Shown here: in pieces, positions 16,909 to 25,025 of the stretch
Position numbering within the stretch: the first letter of the stretch is position 1
How the letters are laid out: every line of letters starts with the position of its first letter
Assembly: GCA_900128395.1 (NCBI GenBank)
Contig: LT649455.1
Span: forward strand, 1 to 25,110
Direction: 5' to 3'
DNA from: Stramenopiles sp. TOSAG23-2
Lineage: Eukaryota > Sar
DNA length: 25,110 nt
Position numbers and translations under genes: made by a program
Notes under the pieces: generated by a model
What the model was told of the DNA's origin: nothing
Seen by the model: the letters and a program-made list of their open reading frames with translations, nothing else
The model's database searches: none

Positions 16909-19053
16909 TTACGCGTATATGATATTTTTTATGTACTCGTGTGAGGAGAGGCACGAACCCGTGCCAGCGGGGGCGCCACAGGGGCTGTGCACGGCACAGT
17001 CGCAGACAGGATTGGTGCGACTGCACACAGATGCCAGGTCCGTCACCACGCCTGAGCCGCACTTGCGTCGATCACCGAGCCTTGCTCCGGAATCTGCAAC
17101 ACATGGTGCCGGCCCGGCCGGCAAGCAACCGCACGACCCAAGCCCAGTCCCGGCGCAGTCGCGACCCGGGCCACAGCAAGCTTCACCAGTCGGATCGCCA
17201 GGACAGCAGCAGGTGGTGAGATTGCAAGAGCGAAACTGCCGCGCGAAAAAACAATTATTTTTAACTTCCTTTAACAAAGCACTTGGTGTAATAATTTCAA
17301 AATTTCCCGTCTTCATTAACTCATTGGCCACAGTAACTACATCATCTACTGTATGCGACCAAACATTTACTGGTACCAAACTATATCCATTGACATCCTT
17401 CATATCTCTTGAAATTTCTTTATTTTTTAACAAATTTTTAAAATGTTGAATAGTGCCGATTACACCTTGCATAGTCCCAGAAGTAGAATTCCCCCATAGC
17501 GACACCCTACCACCAATAACAGGCTTTTTTGTATTTGGATCAAACTTTGTACCAGTCCAGCCAGAATAACCAGCACCAAATGTATACCAAAATATCCCTT
17601 CTATTGTCTCCTGTTCCAATAATGGTTGCAATACGGACATGTTTGGCGAATTTAGATTACCAGCACCAATTACACTTACAACACCGCCATTATTATTATT
17701 ATTATTACTTCCTGCTGCATCATCACCATCACCTATTATTAGATTATGTCTTGTTTTGTTTAAATAATATCCAGTCAAGTTTGCAAATTCGTTGAATTGA
17801 TCTTTTTTCCATGTGGCGGGATAAACATATCCTAAACCACTTGGGGCACCAATAAAATCATCATTTGCTGTACTAGTTTTTTTCAAATATTCAATAATCG
17901 GTAAGCCTAATTCAACAAGTCCAGGTGAAATTGTCCAGCCAAGTGGAACTTTCCCTCTACTCTTGCTACCCCACCAATTTTGATTAGTAACAAATGAATT
18001 CATTAGCCATTGTATATTATCTCCATCTGTCATTAAAAACGCTATACGGTGTTTATTATTATCAGTAACACCTTTTTTCATCTTTTTTCTTTCTTTTACA
18101 ACTGAATTGTTTAAATGTTTTTTTATTTCACCACATTTATAGTTTGATAATACAGCAACATTATGAGCCATATCTGAAGCATGAACAAAAAATCCTTTTT
18201 CTCCAAGCTTGGAGACGTATTGATATTCTGGCCCCCATCCCATCGCTGCCTTCAAATCTTTTGTCTTACTAAATTCAGCAATGGCTTCTTGAACTTGTTC
18301 ACCACCATTTGGATATTTTGTTGTATCTGTTGAATATTCTAACGTCGGCATTCTGCCAAAAATTGCATACTCTGCTAAGTTTGGGTATATATTTGGATGT
18401 TGAAATGATATCATGTTTCCACTATATGCGCTAATTCCACCTCTTGATTTGTAAGCATCTCGTTCACGTGTGCCAGATAGATCTATTACAAAAGGTATAC
18501 TCCATGATTTTAACATCGATAATGTTTTCGTGGAAGTAGAGGACGTTGCCACTAATAGTTCGTTTTGTTTTTGCCCAGCAATATATGTCAATGCGGCGTT
18601 AACCGAACCATCCGTTGTATTGTACAATACATATCCAGTAATTTTATTGTAAAATAATGATAAAATGTCATATGGTTTTTGAATCATGGATAAATTAATG
18701 TTAATTTCATTTGGGCAATTATTTTTCATTATTGTAAGCCACGCCGAATATGAATCACTTCCATCTTTTGATGGATAATCTTTTGGTATGCGATATAACT
18801 TAGGTTGTGTTCTAGCTAAACCACCACCTAATGTCAATAGAGTGATTAATAAATTATCACCTGCATTAAGATACATATCAGAATAAACAATTATTTCACC
18901 AGGTGGATTAATAGAGGATGGATATGGAAATTCTTCACGTGCATTATTTGTTGCAAATGTAACTGATATGAATAATAATAGAAGCAGTGATAAATATATA
19001 GAAGAATTTATCATGGTGATATGGATACTTGATCTTGTTGTATTATTCGTCAA
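16909..19053 (-). CDS. Secreted GxGYxYP-family protein with Cys-rich tail
   Basis: The product is 714 aa from the first ATG; M14 (19014) is an alternative start nearer the hydrophobic signal peptide (about residues 15-35). The body matches the GxGYxYP putative glycoside hydrolase family: MTDGDN at 341-346, the naming motif GLGYVYP at 406-412, and the terminal HTVDDVVTVANEL at 567-579. Enzymatic activity in this family is predicted rather than proven. Several N-glycosylation sequons fit secretion. After residue 600 the family domain ends and a roughly 100-residue tail follows with 17 cysteines (for example CCCPGD, ACCGPG, CGC), probably disulphide-bonded. That tail lies in DNA of very different composition and may be a later addition. 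An Asn run at 450-455 is low complexity. Confidence 0.75.
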   Translation of the reverse strand: MTNNTTRSSIHITMINSSIYLSLLLLLFISVTFATNNAREEFPYPSSINPPGEIIVYSDMYLNAGDNLLITLLTLGGGLARTQPKLYRIPKDYPSKDGSDSYSAWLTIMKNNCPNEININLSMIQKPYDILSLFYNKITGYVLYNTTDGSVNAALTYIAGQKQNELLVATSSTSTKTLSMLKSWSIPFVIDLSGTRERDAYKSRGGISAYSGNMISFQHPNIYPNLAEYAIFGRMPTLEYSTDTTKYPNGGEQVQEAIAEFSKTKDLKAAMGWGPEYQYVSKLGEKGFFVHASDMAHNVAVLSNYKCGEIKKHLNNSVVKERKKMKKGVTDNNKHRIAFLMTDGDNIQWLMNSFVTNQNWWGSKSRGKVPLGWTISPGLVELGLPIIEYLKKTSTANDDFIGAPSGLGYVYPATWKKDQFNEFANLTGYYLNKTRHNLIIGDGDDAAGSNNNNNNGGVVSVIGAGNLNSPNMSVLQPLLEQETIEGIFWYTFGAGYSGWTGTKFDPNTKKPVIGGRVSLWGNSTSGTMQGVIGTIQHFKNLLKNKEISRDMKDVNGYSLVPVNVWSHTVDDVVTVANELMKTGNFEIITPSALLKEVKNNCFFARQFRSCNLTTCCCPGDPTGEACCGPGRDCAGTGLGSCGCLPAGPAPCVADSGARLGDRRKCGSGVVTDLASVCSRTNPVCDCAVHSPCGAPAGTGSCLSSHEYIKNIIYA
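16945..17245 (-). other. GC-rich segment encoding the Cys-rich tail
   Basis: A hand count of 17041-17160 gives 82 G or C in 120 bases, while flanking coding DNA is roughly half that. The change is abrupt at both ends: the last dozen codons of the gene are AT-rich again. The minus-strand frame stays open across it and uses G/C-ending codons, unlike the rest of the gene. Two + strand frames across it (16919-17449, 16941-17219) are taken as shadows, because the minus frame joins a recognisable gene and contains patterned cysteines. Confidence 0.75.
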
Positions 19054-19515
19054 TTATATATAATAATTTGTCAATATAAAGTATAAACAATCGAATAGAG
19101 TTTGTATATATTGTTTTGCTGTTTATTAGTAATTTCGATATGTGTGTGTATATATATAAATGAATGATTATTTTTTTTTATTATATTTATATTGCGTTGT
19201 TGTTGTTGTGTTTTTTTTTGGCTTCTTCTTTTTTATTTAATAAAGCTTATGTGTGTATAATTAATTTATACTACTTAGACTACTTTTCGTATTAATATTA
19301 CCACAGGTATATGGGGGTATATCCCCTTTTAACCCTTAAATTTATAATATAATGTAAATTGTATATACTTATACTTTTACTTTATAAATATTAAAAAAAT
19401 TTCATTAATTCACTTCAGAGCATCATGTTAGATAATATATATATATACAGTATATTTGTATTATACTTGAGATACACAATACGTCTCTCTCCTGTGACAC
19501 TTCGTTATATACACA
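19054..19515. other. Intergenic region, AT-rich
   Basis: This is the likely promoter of the GxGYxYP gene and 3' flank of the kinase-like gene. It contains T-rich runs, a GTT-rich tract near 19195-19210 and a TA run near 19435. No gene was seen. Confidence 0.4.
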
Positions 19516-19797
19516 TCCACACATTAGTTTTAATACATGGATGATGCATCTCTTCAACTATGGAGCCAGAGAGGATGGAGCTATTTCTTGAAATAAATCT
19601 GGATGATTTTCCATGATTTCAGGCAACAAGTTAGTAGCCCAACGAAACCATCTAGCTCCACACATTAGTTTTAATACATGGATGATGCATCTCTTCAACT
19701 ATGGAGCCAGAGAGGATGGAGCTATTTCTTGAAATAAATCTGGATGATTTTCCATGATTTCAGGCAACAAGTTAGTAGCCCAACGAAACCATCTAGC
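19516..19797. repeat. Perfect 141-bp tandem duplication at kinase-like 3' end
   Basis: Copy 1 is 19516-19656 and copy 2 is 19657-19797. I found no difference between them, and there is no spacer. Copy 2 holds the last 33 codons of the kinase-like gene, its TAG stop (19699-19701) and 42 bases of 3' flank. Copy 1 repeats all of this out of context, with its orphan stop at 19558. The period is a multiple of three. Exact identity means either a very recent event or an assembly artefact. Confidence 0.95.
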
Positions 19798-21528
19798 TTG
19801 TATTAAACATGCTGAACTTTTGAACTTTTCCACTTGATTTTTCCAAACTTTTTTTCCAGCCTGTTCTTTTGCAAGGTTTGCTTGTAATTTTTTCAACGTT
19901 TTTTTATAAACGCCATTTCTCAATTCCTTTTTGTCTGTGTTTGGTTTAAACATTATAGGAACTAAAACACATGCCAACGTGTTCACGCACCATGAAAGCA
20001 TCTGTATCCAATATTGTTTTTTAAATGCATCCAAGCCACCAGGATAATCAACTCCACCTTTTGTTAACGATTCAAAGTATTGCTCGATCACAACCGTTTG
20101 CATTGCATAACCATAACCAATGTTACTTTGATACATAAAATAGACGATTTCCCAAACGCAACGACCAGGAGCAATACCCTGCCAATCACCATACATACAT
20201 TCATCAGGTACATCATTTTCATCAAAAGATGCGTTTTGTTCAATATTCTCCCATTGGAAATATTCCAACTCTGGCATACTTTTATTTGTATCTCGGCCAT
20301 CGCTAAATTTCCAAAACAGATTCCAAGCATGACTATCACCATGATTTACTGTATCGCATTTAGTCGATTGAATTTCGATTAATATGTCATCTCTCAACAT
20401 GCTTTTTTGCAGTAGTCCAATAGCCTTTTGGACTTCAGGCTTTAATAAATTTGGACACATTTCACTGTAAGTAGCAACAAACCAATTAACATCATTTGCA
20501 AAGAATTGCCTTTGTATACCTGGAAACCCAAACGTGCATGGTCCCGTATGTATTATCCAAGTATAGCAGTGACCCATTCCTTTCATATTAAATTCCGGCT
20601 TGTCAAATTTCATATAACCTTCTGCATGGATTTTCCCAAGAAATCTTGCTGCTCCAATAGAAATACCTAATGGAGTCGATCGCGCAATTGTCGTTCCCTT
20701 AGCTGTAGTCCACCCATCTAGATCTTCCATTATAATGACATTGTAATATTTATAAAATGAATATTTTAAAAAAGCATTCATGAAATTGATCTTTTCGCCA
20801 CCCTCTTGTAACGGCCCAACATCTCGTCGAATGTAACCACGATCGTCAAGCTGGTGCAATGAACAATACGCACTTGGTGCAAATTTGGCATATGGGCTCG
20901 CAATTTCTCCAGCATAAAATCTTGGTTCAGAAATATAAAACGAAACGATACCTGAATGATATAATTGTTTATAATCATTTTCTGAAATTGCACAAATACG
21001 CATATCATCAACACCTGCTATACCATTTTTAAAATTTGCACTTGTTCCTTTGTAAATCAATGGATTAAGAACCATTTTAGCAATTCGACGCATAAATTTA
21101 TTTGAATACCACATCGATATACCAGGTAAGTCATTTGTATTTAACATTTTAAATACTGCAGTTTTTGGTCGTTCTTTTTCCGGAAGTGAATCTGCATCTG
21201 AAGAATATGTAAAATGTAAGCGCCTTATCTGTGGCCCAGAGAAGCCACCACCATTCTTTATTTCAACATTTCCTTGCACTTTTACTAAAGGTTTGATTTC
21301 AACATTAGTTAAATATTCTGCTCCTTTGAATTTACAGTAAGTTTTTACAAAATTCAATCCATTAGAATTTTCACCAACCCATGCTTTTTCATTTAATACT
21401 TGCACGCAGTTAACAGACTTTCCTTGAATATCTTCTATTAAATCATTAGCATAATTCCATGCTTTTGTACGAACTGTTTTTGGTCCTTCCCATCCATTAT
21501 TATCCCTTACCGGCGCTGCATTTCCCAT
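19699..21528 (-). CDS. APH/ecdysteroid-kinase-like small-molecule kinase
   Basis: The product is 609 aa. The protein-kinase-like fold of the aminoglycoside phosphotransferase/choline kinase/EcKL group is supported by VNHGDSHAWN (HGD at 396-398, N403; the HGDxxxxN catalytic loop), YGDWQ at 446-450 (the metal-binding DxQ motif), TAVFKML with K127 as likely ATP-binding lysine, VIIMEDLD at 264-271 as hinge, and LGKIHAEGY at 298-305. Known relatives phosphorylate small hydroxylated molecules such as choline, antibiotics or ecdysteroids; the substrate here is unknown. It has long extensions beyond the kinase core. The C-terminal region (about 530-609) has many Lys and ends in an IQ-like CLIQARWFRW. 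The gene's 3' end is tandemly duplicated. Confidence 0.7.
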   Translation of the reverse strand: MGNAAPVRDNNGWEGPKTVRTKAWNYANDLIEDIQGKSVNCVQVLNEKAWVGENSNGLNFVKTYCKFKGAEYLTNVEIKPLVKVQGNVEIKNGGGFSGPQIRRLHFTYSSDADSLPEKERPKTAVFKMLNTNDLPGISMWYSNKFMRRIAKMVLNPLIYKGTSANFKNGIAGVDDMRICAISENDYKQLYHSGIVSFYISEPRFYAGEIASPYAKFAPSAYCSLHQLDDRGYIRRDVGPLQEGGEKINFMNAFLKYSFYKYYNVIIMEDLDGWTTAKGTTIARSTPLGISIGAARFLGKIHAEGYMKFDKPEFNMKGMGHCYTWIIHTGPCTFGFPGIQRQFFANDVNWFVATYSEMCPNLLKPEVQKAIGLLQKSMLRDDILIEIQSTKCDTVNHGDSHAWNLFWKFSDGRDTNKSMPELEYFQWENIEQNASFDENDVPDECMYGDWQGIAPGRCVWEIVYFMYQSNIGYGYAMQTVVIEQYFESLTKGGVDYPGGLDAFKKQYWIQMLSWCVNTLACVLVPIMFKPNTDKKELRNGVYKKTLKKLQANLAKEQAGKKVWKNQVEKFKSSACLIQARWFRWATNLLPEIMENHPDLFQEIAPSSLAP

Positions 21529-21684
21529 GTTTATTATATTTTATATCTTTGTTATTAATATTATTTGTTCTTTTCAAAAGATACTATATGTGATATATTT
21601 TATCTATTATTTTTCACGTATATGTTGACGGATAAACATATATGTATACATATAAACTTTTATATATATATATAGTAGTATGAT
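21529..21684. other. Upstream region of the kinase-like gene
   Basis: Short AT-rich stretch with a TA run near 21660-21675. It is the probable promoter of the minus-strand kinase-like gene. Nothing else was seen. Confidence 0.35.
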
Positions 21685-21942
21685 TACATTCAAGGTGTGT
21701 TTTTAGTTCATTTTTTAGACGACTTGTATATATATATTACGTGTATGTAAATGACGCGATCTTATCTTACATGTTGTACCAGCTTATAGAGGCGTACTCT
21801 GTAAAACAGATCCTACATTCAAGGTGTGTTTTTAGTTCATTTTTTAGACGACTTGTATATATATATTACGTGTATGTAAATGACGCGATCTTATCTTACA
21901 TGTTGTACCAGCTTATAGAGGCGTACTCTGTAAAACAGATCC
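21685..21942. repeat. Perfect 129-bp tandem duplication next to the element
   Basis: Copy 1 is 21685-21813 and copy 2 is 21814-21942, with no mismatch seen. The last 19 bases of each copy are TACTCTGTAAAACAGATCC, which is also the outer end of the mobile element's inverted repeat. The element starts inside copy 2 at 21924, while copy 1 carries only the 19-base stub (21795-21813). A reading frame at 21741-21974 merely translates this repeat and is not supported as a gene. Confidence 0.95.
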
Positions 21943-21977
21943 TGACCAATCCTGACTTTCCTGATCAATCCTGACTA
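21924..21977 (+). repeat. Left terminal inverted repeat, 54 bp
   Basis: It begins TACTCTGTAAAACAGATCC, which itself contains TCTGT-AAA-ACAGA, a small palindrome. It then carries CCTGACCAAT, CCTGACTT, TCCTGATCAAT and CCTGACTA. It is the exact reverse complement of 24048-24101; pairing stops at 21978. Confidence 0.9.
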
Positions 21978-22125
21978 ATGTATTAGGATGAGAATATCAT
22001 TACAATATAGACATAGCATTATGAACAAATTAGGGTTTTAAATTTCGTTTACTTGTTACACTATAGCTTATTGATAGTATAATAAATGTACACAAAATAG
22101 AAACTGACCTTAAATTTCATCATGA

Positions 22126-22155
22126 TGATCAGGATTGATCAGGATTGATCAGGAA
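22126..22155. repeat. Internal array of the TIR motif
   Basis: Three back-to-back copies of TGATCAGGAT(T) lie in the orientation of the right end, about 200 bases inside the left end. They could be extra transposase-binding sites or the inner end of an older, smaller related element spanning 21924-22155. Confidence 0.7.
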
Positions 22156-22312
22156 TAGCAGTCCATGGCACTGTATATAAAAAGTAAAAAGCAGATATAG
22201 TATAAAATATATGAATTAAATATCTTTATTATAAATATATATTCGTTGTGGACGATATCTATATAGACATTTATTCATGGTATATATCTATATGTATCCA
22301 TCTTTACACACA

Positions 22313-22639
22313 ATGACTACCACCAACACTACAATTCAATGCACCACATGCACAAATAAACATGAGGTTCATAACCATAAAATTCTCTTGCATTATCACT
22401 GTCAAGAAAGTAAAATTTGGATTGTGCAATGCCAATATTGATTAAATTTGTATTGGTGTAAGTTTTCATCTTACAAACATATAGGTTCATTACAAATATC
22501 TGAATGGAAGACAATAATACGATTCATTGCATTCATATATATTGATGACTATGATGAAATAAATATCATGCATAGTTTAATTGGATTGGTTGCAAGTGCA
22601 ATCCATAGCTGGAAAATGGCAGTTATATATTTGTACTGA
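22313..22639 (+). pseudogene. Short frame interrupted by TGA inside the element
   Basis: From ATG 22313 a 42-codon frame runs to TGA at 22439-22441. The same frame then stays open to 22639. Before the stop it has paired Cys and His residues (QCTTCTNKHEVHNH, HYHCQES, WIVQC). After it come WCKF and a hydrophobic stretch (WKTIIRFIAFIYID). Ignoring the stop it would be a roughly 108-residue possible zinc-binding N-terminal region. It could be a decayed transposase start; nothing more specific is supportable. Other genes in the window end at TGA normally, so I treat the stop as real. Confidence 0.25.
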
Positions 22640-22646
22640 AGTTTTT

Positions 22647-22884
22647 GCTATGTTAGAATACATTTTAATAGGAAAAAATGGTACTTGAGCTTATTTTCAA
22701 ATACTATCTATAATATCTGTGGCTTTGTGCTGCTGAACTTTTCATTTTAAGCCCATATATATAGTAATTTAATGGTATTCCTATGCCATATAATTTGACA
22801 GTTAGTTGTGTGTGTTCTGTGTTGCCGTGAGGGTGGCTTTGCTATTTTAGAATACATTTTAATAGGAGCAAATCGTACTTGAAC
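22647..22884. repeat. 44-bp imperfect direct repeat in the element
   Basis: 22647-22690 and 22841-22884 match at about 39 of 44 positions by eye, sharing TTAGAATACATTTTAATAGG. The offset is 194 bases. The purpose is unknown; it may reflect an internal duplication in the element's noncoding part. Confidence 0.7.
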
Positions 22885-23018
22885 ATATTAAAATTCAACT
22901 TCAAATTTTTATTATATTATTGAAGACAATATTACGGTGGTATATATATCAATATATATATAAACACATACACACAAATATATATATATATATATATATA
23001 AATATATATATTGTCAGC

Positions 23019-23512
23019 ATGGAAAGATTTTTGTCAAATCATAATGTTATAAATGTAAATGTAAGTACCTTTTCTATAATTCCTTGCTATAATTCCTTGC
23101 TAACAACACTCAGATGACATATTTAAATTCTAACCCACACTATAATGAACAAAATATAATAAATCAATGCTTAAATGGAGGGGTAAGGATTACATCTATC
23201 TCCTGTAAATCTACTAATGAATCTAGACCAAGAAAGGACTTCCCCTGCAAAAATTGTGGGTCTAATGCCAACGGTGCATGTTCTGCATGTGGAATTTATT
23301 GCAAGAAGTGCATTTGCACATATTATATTACAGGAGAGGCAATCAATAAAGAGGAGGAAGAAAGGAAATTGATTGGGAGGAGGAAAGAACAAAAAGAGGT
23401 AAAAAAGAATAAAAGTGTAGCATCAAAGAAAAAGAAAAGAAAAAGAAAGGATGATGATGATGGTGGTAGTGATGGTGGTAGTGGTTGGTTAAAAAGTTGG
23501 TTTAAAAAATAA
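23019..23512 (+). CDS. Small Zn-finger-like basic protein, two exons
   Basis: Exon 1 is 23019-23060 (14 codons) and exon 2 is 23114-23512; the spliced product is 146 aa. A 53-bp intron with a consensus donor, CTAAC branch and CAG acceptor preserves the frame. Residues about 58-84 contain PCKNCGSNANGACSACG and CKKCICTYY, seven Cys in pairs that look zinc-binding. A Glu/Lys helix and a strongly basic run (KKKKRKRKD), a likely nuclear localisation signal, follow, then Asp/Gly/Ser repeats and a WLKSWFKK end. The gene lies wholly inside the inverted-repeat element. A DNA-binding role for the element is plausible but inferred. No family was recognised. Confidence 0.5.
23061..23113 (+). other. Short intron, 53 bp
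   Basis: It starts GTAAGTACC and ends CACTCAG, with CTAAC about 15 bases before the acceptor. A direct repeat of TATAATTCCTTGC lies inside it. The phase-0 junction joins exon 1 to the ATG at 23114, so translation could also start there without splicing. Confidence 0.55.
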
Positions 23513-23621
23513 AAATTCTAAAAAAATTCTAAAAAAAAAATTCTAAAAAAAATAAAATTCTAAAAAAAATTCGTGAAATAATACCTTAAATATGCACCTT
23601 AAATGTTTTTTCACGGCTTGA

Positions 23622-23820
23622 TTATCAGATCCTGACCAATCCTGACTAAATTTCCTGATTATTATTTCTAAATCTCTGATTTACCATTTTATTTTAGTAC
23701 ATTGATCGCGTATAGTTAATTTCATATTGTGCTATCAAATATTACAAGTCAAAACAGAAGAAAAGCCTTAAATGAAATTTCAAAAAAGTCAGGATTGGTC
23801 ATGGTTGATCAGGACCTAAT
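23622..23820. repeat. Nested degenerate inverted pair of the TIR motif
   Basis: CAGATCCTGACCAATCCTGA starts at 23626 in the left-end orientation. 23787-23820 carries GTCAGGATTGG, TCATGG and TTGATCAGGACC in the right-end orientation. Together they look like a diverged miniature copy (about 200 bp) of the outer element, or a second set of binding sites. Confidence 0.6.
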
Positions 23821-24047
23821 ATGGTTCGCGGCCTGGGGTTTTTGACCTTATTTTGGGAAAAAACACCGTTTTAAGGATAACTGCACAAAAAAGTGGTGAA
23901 ATCTGTCTGTTTTGATTGAAATACCATTACAACAAACCTCTGGCGGAGCCAGATTTATGAGGGTTTTTATTGCTAACTCTAATTTAGTGCTATTGCATGC
24001 TAACAGAAAAAGTGAAAAAATAGCAGGGACACAGTAAGGGCTTAAAA

Positions 24048-24101
24048 TAGTCAGGATTGATCAGGAAAGTCAGGATTGGTCAGGATCTGTTTTACAGAGT
24101 A
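24048..24101 (-). repeat. Right terminal inverted repeat, 54 bp
   Basis: Exact reverse complement of 21924-21977, ending TTTTACAGAGTA. The following bases GTACTG do not continue the match. TA at 24100-24101 mirrors TA at 21924-21925. Confidence 0.9.
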
Positions 24102-24674
24102 GTACTGATGAAATACTATAATAAGGGACTATATATAAATATCTTAATCTGTTTTAAATATAAATATCTAACTTCAAGTTAAATTATTATAGCAGCAATC
24201 TAGTAAATCTGGCGAGATTTTTAAGTGTGTGATCTGGGTATTATAATAGCACAATTTTATACTTGAAGATAGTTTTATAATTTTCAATAATGTCATTAGC
24301 AATTTTAATTTAAGGATTGAACTTTTAGTCCTGTGTCCTGTGTGTAAGGGTTTGGTTTGCCAGGTTTGATGGTATAGTATTAAGTGGTATTGCCATAGTA
24401 GGTCTGTATTCTCGAATAGTAGTGCTGGAGTGCCAGATTGGTGCATTTTTTTAGCATTGGATGTAGATTTTTACAATATATGGCCAAATGTTTTCATTAA
24501 ATCATGTTTGGCATTTTAAAAATATTATTATTTTTACACGTACAGTTTTCAAACATCTCTTGGGATGGTATTAATATTAATATTAATATTACTTATTTCT
24601 TCATATCCCTGTGTATGATATGTCTCTCTATGCGTATATTTTATTTCTTACGTTCGTATATATACAAACTTATG
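24102..24674. other. Intergenic region right of the element
   Basis: AT-rich, with ATTAAT repeats near 24569-24592. Short reading frames at 24174-24446 and 24504-24692 have no recognisable content. No gene or RNA was seen. Confidence 0.4.
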
Positions 24675-25025
24675 AAATATCTCTCAAATTAAATTTGTTT
24701 GGTTTGTTTTTCTTTTTTTTCTTTTTCTTTCACAAAGTTTAATTATCATTGTTGTCACACAAATATCACGCCATAAAACATTCATTCCCATTATACAATT
24801 TTTATATCATTAAAAATACTTTTTCCAGTTGGTCCCGACTCGGAAACTGAATTAAATATCTCTCAAATTAAATTTGTTTGGTTTGTTTTTCTTTTTTTTT
24901 TTTCTTTCACAAAGTTTAATTATCATTGTTGTCACACAAATATCACGCCATAAAACATTCATTCCCATTATACAATTTTTATATCATTAAAAATACTTTT
25001 TCCAGTTGGTCCCGACTCGGAAACT
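24675..25025. repeat. Near-perfect 174/172-bp tandem duplication at DsbA-like 3' end
   Basis: Copy 1 is 24675-24848, the spacer is GAATT, and copy 2 is 24854-25025. The only differences I see are in the T tract: copy 1 has 8 T, one C and 5 T where copy 2 has 12 T. Copy 2 contains the last 19 codons or so and the TAA stop of the DsbA-like gene plus 3' flank. Copy 1 repeats these out of context (orphan stop at 24791-24793). Confidence 0.93.

Larger units (their letters stand above)
21924..24101. mobile_element. 2.18-kb TIR element flanked by TA
   Basis: The ends at 21924-21977 and 24048-24101 are perfect 54-bp inverted repeats. Each outermost dinucleotide is TA, which suits a TA target-site duplication (so the element proper would be 21926-24099), as in Tc1/mariner-type transposons; the identity is inferred only from this. 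The inverted repeat itself consists of repeated TCCTGAyC/AATCC units, and the same units recur internally at 22126-22155, 23626-23661 and 23787-23820. Inside are a spliced Zn-finger-like gene (23019-23512), a broken small frame (22313-22639) and a 44-bp direct repeat. I see no DDE transposase, so it may be non-autonomous. Perfect ends imply recent activity or strong constraint. Confidence 0.75.

Noticed and set aside
16919-17449. A 176-codon + strand frame over the GC-rich block
   Set aside because: GC-rich DNA lacks stops by chance; the opposite strand carries a continuous frame joined to a recognisable family domain.
21741-21974. A 77-codon frame with a repeated peptide
   Set aside because: It is only the translation of the 129-bp tandem duplication running into the element end.
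22439-22441. Variant genetic code reading TGA as an amino acid
   Set aside because: The phosphatase, channel-like and MYND genes all end sensibly at TGA, and introns and other stops are conventional.
22313-22639. IS1595/Merlin-type transposase N-terminus
   Set aside because: Cys pairs and a Trp-containing helix are suggestive, but no DDE region follows, and the TA flank does not fit the longer target duplications of that group.
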